9,392 bases of DNA from Oscillospiraceae bacterium (GTDB lineage: Bacteria; Bacillota; Clostridia; Oscillospirales; Oscillospiraceae). The DNA lies in the NCBI GenBank assembly GCA_031266955.1, contig JAISAA010000220.1:1-9392 (forward strand). The letters are read 5' to 3'. Of this stretch, positions 6,280-9,392 are shown in pieces. Positions within the stretch are counted from its first letter, which is position 1. The number at the start of each line of letters is the position of its first letter. The translations under genes were made by a program, and so were the position numbers. The notes beneath the pieces are model-generated. The model saw only the letters and a list, made by a program, of their open reading frames with translations, was not told the DNA's origin and made no database searches.

Positions 6280-6332
6280 AAAAACGGGCGCGCAGGGAAT
6301 TGGGCGGAAACTCGCCTGTTACCTACGCGCCC
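6280..6332 (-). terminator. Strong structured hairpin with U tract (minus strand)
   Basis: An 11-bp stem (6286-6296 with 6322-6332, one G-U pair on the minus-strand RNA) encloses an internal loop and a second stem GGCG/CGCC (6303-6306 with 6313-6316). On the minus strand it is followed directly by GTTTTT, as in a rho-independent terminator; the plus-strand side lacks T residues. It could end a short minus-strand RNA or form part of the lipoprotein leader. The internal loop is unusual for a simple terminator. It matches no riboswitch that I can recall. Confidence 0.45.
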
Positions 6333-6429
6333 AAAGCATACGCTGCGCCGCTTATGTACCCGGAAAAAAGCCGCGAACTGACGTATTGAATTCAGCGATG
6401 TTCAGAAATCCCCGCCTGTAGACGCAATT

Positions 6430-6457
6430 CACGGTTGTAAATACGGGGCAGACCGTG
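6430..6457. promoter_or_regulatory. Inverted repeat overlapping the pheS promoter (candidate operator)
   Basis: CACGGT (6430-6435) and ACCGTG (6452-6457) form a perfect inverted repeat with 16 nt between. One arm touches the -35 box, the other ends one base before the -10 box, so a bound dimer would cover the promoter. It lies upstream of the expected transcript start, so an RNA role is unlikely. Confidence 0.35.
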
Positions 6458-6464
6458 GTATACT
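6435..6464 (+). promoter_or_regulatory. Probable promoter reading toward pheS (extended -10)
   Basis: TTGTAA (6435-6440), an 18-nt spacer and TATACT (6459-6464), with TGG directly before the -10 box, an extended -10. Transcription would start near 6471, giving a leader of about 230 nt before pheS. It is the best plus-strand promoter I see in 6207-6700; nothing as good lies closer to the gene. Confidence 0.5.
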
Positions 6465-6470
6465 GTCGCC

Positions 6471-6700
6471 GTCGCGGCGGCAGGAAATCTGTGCTCGTAG
6501 GCTGTTACTTAACGGTTGTCCCTACTTGCGTCGCGCGGTGATTGCACACCTCGCGACCGCTGCGGCCCGTGTTACCGGCCTCGCGAGGATATTTTAGCAT
6601 AGTTGGAAAGGATGTGCAAGTGTTTTTTTGCGAAATCCGTAAATCACACCGCATACATTTCTATTTGTGCCTCGGCACGGCGAAAGGAATATATTTTATT
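6471..6700 (+). promoter_or_regulatory. Structured pheS leader with competing hairpins (candidate attenuator or small RNA)
   Basis: The predicted transcript can form a bulged stem-loop GTAGG+CTGTT/AACGG...CCTAC (6497-6525). It also holds two mutually exclusive hairpins. GTCGCGCGG (6530-6538) pairs with CCTCGCGAC (6549-6557) with one mismatch and a 10-nt loop. Alternatively CCTCGCGA (6549-6556) pairs with TCGCGAGG (6581-6588), and that hairpin is followed by ATATTTTAG, a weak terminator-like tail. Sharing the middle segment is the layout of an attenuator. Clostridial pheS leaders often hold a T-box, but its AGGGTGG...ACCGCG core is not present here. The remaining 112 nt before pheS contain no strong promoter. 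An independent small RNA ending near 6596 is the other reading. Confidence 0.35.
6549..6588 (+). terminator. Terminator-like hairpin within the pheS leader
   Basis: Perfect 8-bp stem CCTCGCGA/TCGCGAGG with GGCC/GGCC pairing possible inside (6564-6567 with 6577-6580), followed by ATATTTTAGC. The T tract is short and interrupted, so termination would be partial at best. Confidence 0.4.
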
Positions 6701-7729
6701 ATGAAAGCCACACTTGAAAAACTGCGCGCCGAGGCCTGGCGCGAGCTCGAAGGCGCGCGGGACGCGCGCGAGCTCGACTCCCTGCGGGTGAAATACCTCG
6801 GCAAAAAAGGCGGGATAACCGCCATACTCAAGCAGATGGGCTCCCTGTCTGCCGAGGAGCGCCCGGCGATAGGCGCGCTCGCCAACAGCGTACGCGAGGA
6901 CATCGAGGGCGCGCTCGCCTCGCGCGCGGAATCGATCGACGCCGCCGCTCTCTCAGAGCGGCTTCGGAGCGAAAAGCTTGACGTCACCGTACCCGGTACG
7001 CCCGCCGCCGCCGGACACCGTCATCCGATGAGCATTGTGCTCGACGAGGCCCGGGATATTTTTATAAGTATGGGCTTTGCCGTCGCCGAGGGGCCGGAGA
7101 TCGAGCTGTCGGAATACGGCTTCGACAAGCTGAACACCCCGCCCGGGCACACTGTCCGCGGATGGAGCGACACATTTTACATAGCGCGGGACGAGTCCGT
7201 ACATCTGCGCTCTCAGACATCGCCCGTACAGGTGCGTTATATGGAGGCGCACCGGCCGCCTGTACGCATAATTTCCCCCGGCGGGGTATACCGCAAGGAC
7301 GAGCTGGACGCGTCGCACTCGCCGATGTTCCACCAGTTAGAGGGGCTCGTCGTGGATCGCGGCATAACGTTCGGCGACTTGAAAGGCACGTTGAACACGC
7401 TCGTGCAGGGCATTTACGGCGAGGATGTAAAAACGCGCTTCCGCCCGCACCACTTCCCGTTTACGGAGCCGTCGTGCGAGGTGGACGTGCAGTGCGTCGT
7501 CTGCGGCGGGACGGGATGCCGCGTCTGTAAGGGCGAGGGCTGGCTCGAGCTGCTCGGCGCGGGTATGGTTCACCCGAAGGTCCTCGCGGGCGTCGGGATC
7601 GACCCTGACGAATACTCCGGCTTCGCGTTCGGCGTCGGCATCGAGCGAATGACTATGCTGCGGTACACCATTGACGATTTGCGGCTGCTGTACGAAAACG
7701 ATTTGCGCTTCCTGCGCCAGTTCGCGTAA
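6701..7729 (+). CDS. pheS: Phenylalanyl-tRNA synthetase alpha subunit
   Basis: A 342-residue catalytic subunit of the cytoplasmic class II enzyme that charges tRNA-Phe, normally an alpha2-beta2 tetramer with PheT. The N-terminal coiled coil that binds tRNA spans about 1-90. The class II core follows: motif 1 around MGFAVAEGPEIE (124-135), motif 2 with FRPHHFPFTEPS (247-258) and motif 3 GFAFGVGIERMTML (307-320), plus SHSPMFHQLEG (205-215). C265, C268, C273 and C276 make the CxxCx4CxxC insert known from Bacillus-type PheS. The site usually GRVYR or GKVYR reads GGVYR (194-198). I start at the ATG at 6701 because homologues begin here and AAAGGA lies 12 nt upstream; the frame stays open upstream to 6542 but that part does not resemble PheS. 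pheT, usually next in the operon, is not in the window. Confidence 0.97.
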   Translation: MKATLEKLRAEAWRELEGARDARELDSLRVKYLGKKGGITAILKQMGSLSAEERPAIGALANSVREDIEGALASRAESIDAAALSERLRSEKLDVTVPGTPAAAGHRHPMSIVLDEARDIFISMGFAVAEGPEIELSEYGFDKLNTPPGHTVRGWSDTFYIARDESVHLRSQTSPVQVRYMEAHRPPVRIISPGGVYRKDELDASHSPMFHQLEGLVVDRGITFGDLKGTLNTLVQGIYGEDVKTRFRPHHFPFTEPSCEVDVQCVVCGGTGCRVCKGEGWLELLGAGMVHPKVLAGVGIDPDEYSGFAFGVGIERMTMLRYTIDDLRLLYENDLRFLRQFA

Positions 7730-7747
7730 GTTTCAGGAGCCGTCAGT

Positions 7748-9133
7748 ATGTTGGCTCATAAAAAACCGCTTCGGGAGATCACTGCGGCGGCGGTCACGCT
7801 CTTAGCCGTGCTTGCAGTAAGCTGCGCGGGCGGCCGTGTCCCGATAACTGCGGGCAGCGCCGCACCGGAGACTCCGGACAGCGTCGTTTTGTCGCCGGAG
7901 CTGTCGCCGCAGACGTATCATTTACCGCTGTGGACGCCTTACGTCAGCGAGCACGGCGCGGTCGAAAAAATCGTGAACTCCCTGCCGTCGCCGCTGTTTT
8001 ACGCATATCCGCAGCCGCCGTCGGATATAAAACTGACACAGCGGTTTTTCTCAACAGGCGACGACTACGGCACTGGCTTCGCTCCAAACACTTTGACCGT
8101 ATATTACGAGCAGAGCGATAATGAAGACGTCTATACGATAACGTCCCAAAACGCCTATCTCTTATTCGCGCTGATCGGCGATTTGGAGGAGGTGAGCATC
8201 GCGATCTGCGACGCGCCGGGCGGCGACGCGCTCGATAAATCGATCTACCATACCCGCGTGACGTATGACAGGGCAAGCCTCGGCGAAGAGCTCGCGGGCG
8301 TCGGGCTGACCTGGGACGGCCTTCACGAGGACTGGGACGCTTCCGTTGAAAAAATATACGCCCTGAGCGCCGGCCGGATCAGACAGATACGCCCGACGTC
8401 GCCTATGGCCGGCGATTTACCGGATTTTACCGCGATGGAGGACGCCGAGCTCGCGCAATACGCCGCGGGCTCCGACGGCGCGTATTCGGAGGGAGCGTTT
8501 TATGAGCTCGCCCAGCGGCTGAGCGCCGACCCTCTGCCGCTTCTGCAAGTTCTCGCCTCAGAGGATTTGCCGGGCATAGCTTTCGCGCGAATGGGACTGT
8601 GCAAAGGCATAGCCGGCCAATATTTCTACGGCGAACGCGCGGACGAGCTTGAAAGCGTATTGGAGCAATGCAGCTCCATGTCCTGGCCGCAATTGGCGGA
8701 TAATGACCGCCGCCGCGTCGAAAAAATTGTCGAAGCCCTGCGCTTTCAGCTTCGGGAGTTTTTCACGGCCGGCGAGGCCACCTTAAAAAGCTCCGGAAAA
8801 AATTCCGGATTCACCGCGTCATACGACGCGGACGGGCTGATGTTTGAAGTCACCGACGTCATGTCGGCGCGGCGCGACGCCGTATTTGACGAGGAGCTTG
8901 ACCTCGTGATCTACGCGGTATACGACGTATTCCTCGGCGCGGAGCTGCGGATAACGCAAGCCCGCGAGGACGGCGCGTATCCGCAATTCCGCCTGAATTA
9001 CGGATACGCGCCGGACAGCGGCGGCAACCCGCTGATCGACGAGCCTGTGACGGTTGAGATAACAAAGGTGCTGCGCGGTATGCTCCGCAGCGGAGACGGT
9101 TATCCGGCGGTCGAATTCCGCCATCAATGGTAA
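7748..9133 (+). CDS. DUF4825-like lipoprotein
   Basis: A 461-residue predicted lipoprotein. After a basic start, a hydrophobic helix (11-25) ends in LAVSC, with Cys26 as the lipidation site, then a short Pro/Ser/Thr linker to about 60. Residues 61-205 resemble the DUF4825 domain of Clostridia: TPYVSEHGAVEKIVNSLP (63-80), LTVYYE (116-121), then NAYLLFALIGDLEEV (135-149). That domain has no settled biochemical role; it also occurs attached to BlaR1-type sensors. The second half is an alpha-helical part (226-345) followed by a beta-rich end (350-461), which I do not recognise. The ATG at 7748 has AGGAG 8 nt upstream and lies 18 nt after the pheS stop, so the two are probably cotranscribed and end at the terminator at 9144. 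A link to tRNA charging is not evident. Confidence 0.8.
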   Translation: MLAHKKPLREITAAAVTLLAVLAVSCAGGRVPITAGSAAPETPDSVVLSPELSPQTYHLPLWTPYVSEHGAVEKIVNSLPSPLFYAYPQPPSDIKLTQRFFSTGDDYGTGFAPNTLTVYYEQSDNEDVYTITSQNAYLLFALIGDLEEVSIAICDAPGGDALDKSIYHTRVTYDRASLGEELAGVGLTWDGLHEDWDASVEKIYALSAGRIRQIRPTSPMAGDLPDFTAMEDAELAQYAAGSDGAYSEGAFYELAQRLSADPLPLLQVLASEDLPGIAFARMGLCKGIAGQYFYGERADELESVLEQCSSMSWPQLADNDRRRVEKIVEALRFQLREFFTAGEATLKSSGKNSGFTASYDADGLMFEVTDVMSARRDAVFDEELDLVIYAVYDVFLGAELRITQAREDGAYPQFRLNYGYAPDSGGNPLIDEPVTVEITKVLRGMLRSGDGYPAVEFRHQW

Positions 9134-9143
9134 GCGGTATACG

Positions 9144-9177
9144 AAAAAAAGCCCCGGCTGGAAGCCGGGGCTTTTTT
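9144..9177. terminator. Strong bidirectional rho-independent terminator
   Basis: GCCCCGGC (9151-9158) pairs with GCCGGGGC (9164-9171) around a 5-nt loop, flanked by seven A residues on the left and six T residues on the right. It can stop the pheS-lipoprotein transcript on the plus strand and the convergent small gene (stop at 9204) on the minus strand. Confidence 0.95.
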
Positions 9178-9203
9178 CGCCGCTTAAAGCGGCCGGGGCA
9201 GGC

Positions 9204-9329
9204 TCAGCAGCAGTTATTGCCGCTGTTGTTCTCGTTGTTGTCACCGAGTCCGCAGAAGCAGAACAGGATGATTAGGATTATGATGATCCACAAGTAGCCG
9301 TTGCCTCCGAAAATGCTGTTGATACACAT
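9204..9329 (-). CDS. 41-residue Cys/Asn-rich single-pass membrane peptide
   Basis: A small gene reading MCINSIFGGNGYLW, then the helix IIIILIILFCFCG, then LGDNNENNSGNNCC and stop. It is a short N-terminus with GGNG, one very hydrophobic helix (about 13-26) and a polar tail rich in Asn with five Cys in all (2, 24, 26, 40, 41). The ATG at 9329 has GGAGG 10 nt upstream; an in-frame ATG at 9338 is 1 nt from that site and unlikely. The layout of glycines before a helix of Ile/Leu/Val is reminiscent of the small YjcZ-type sporulation peptides and of uncharacterised Cys-rich peptides common in Clostridia, but this is a resemblance, not an assignment. It is convergent with the lipoprotein gene and shares its terminator. 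No convincing sigma-A promoter is visible in 9340-9392; part of it may lie beyond the window. Confidence 0.75.
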   Translation of the reverse strand: MCINSIFGGNGYLWIIIILIILFCFCGLGDNNENNSGNNCC

Positions 9330-9392
9330 TTTTATCATTCCTCCGGATAGAATATTTTTTAGGGATTCCCCTGCATCGCGGGTACGCCTTAT

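Noticed and set aside
6207..6281. Upstream extension of the stalk lipoprotein
   Set aside because: The signal peptide and lipobox begin at 6206 with AGGAGG upstream; the extension holds a hairpin.
6290..6299. GCGCAGGGAA on the plus strand, like the end of a TPP riboswitch
   Set aside because: The other TPP core elements (CTGAGA, ACCTGATCTGG) are absent and no gene of that pathway follows.
6471..6700. T-box, SRP RNA or 6S RNA in the pheS leader
   Set aside because: No T-box AGGGTGG core or SRP apical loop sequence, and no 6S-like closing stem with a central bubble that I could draw.

Overview
The window looks like a chromosomal segment from a GC-rich member of the class Clostridia, probably an uncultured gut-type lineage. 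The reasons are strong AGGAGG-type ribosome binding sites, consensus sigma-A promoters, a PheS with the Cys-rich insert seen in Bacillus-type enzymes, Lgt-type lipoproteins, and a tiny Cys/Asn-rich membrane protein of a kind seen in Clostridia. This assignment is inference; there is no rRNA or other taxonomic marker here. I see no tRNA or rRNA gene, CRISPR array, transposase or integrase.

Positions 1-4210 (minus strand) hold a surface-glycan operon. A sigma-A promoter (4182-4210) drives a MurJ/MviN-family flippase (2726-4129), an O-antigen ligase/polymerase-like membrane protein (1239-2708), a GT4 glycosyltransferase (61-1242) and the first codons of a DUF4330-like membrane protein that runs off the left edge (1-80). 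The genes are 17 nt apart or overlap. Together they look like flip, polymerise/ligate and glycosylate steps for an undecaprenyl-linked glycan. The flippase lacks residues that are essential in E. coli MurJ, so it may serve this glycan rather than lipid II.

Positions 4244-6240 are visibly more AT-rich and look accessory. They hold a type II toxin-antitoxin pair (RelB/DinJ-like antitoxin 4530-4805, YoeB-like toxin 4277-4537) behind a perfect consensus promoter, a gene-poor stretch with a possible gene remnant, a terminator, and a lipoprotein with a Pro/Thr-rich stalk and repeated Asp/Gly/aromatic motifs (5154-6206).

Positions 6207-6700 are non-coding and rich in structure. On the minus strand, two terminator-like hairpins lie upstream of the lipoprotein. 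On the plus strand there is an extended -10 promoter overlapped by an inverted repeat, then a leader with competing hairpins ahead of pheS. No T-box core sequence is visible.

Positions 6701-9133 (plus strand) hold pheS (phenylalanyl-tRNA synthetase alpha subunit), which is not followed by pheT. Instead, 18 nt downstream, comes a DUF4825-like lipoprotein. A strong bidirectional terminator (9144-9177) separates it from a convergent 41-codon gene on the minus strand (9204-9329) for a Cys/Asn-rich single-pass membrane peptide.
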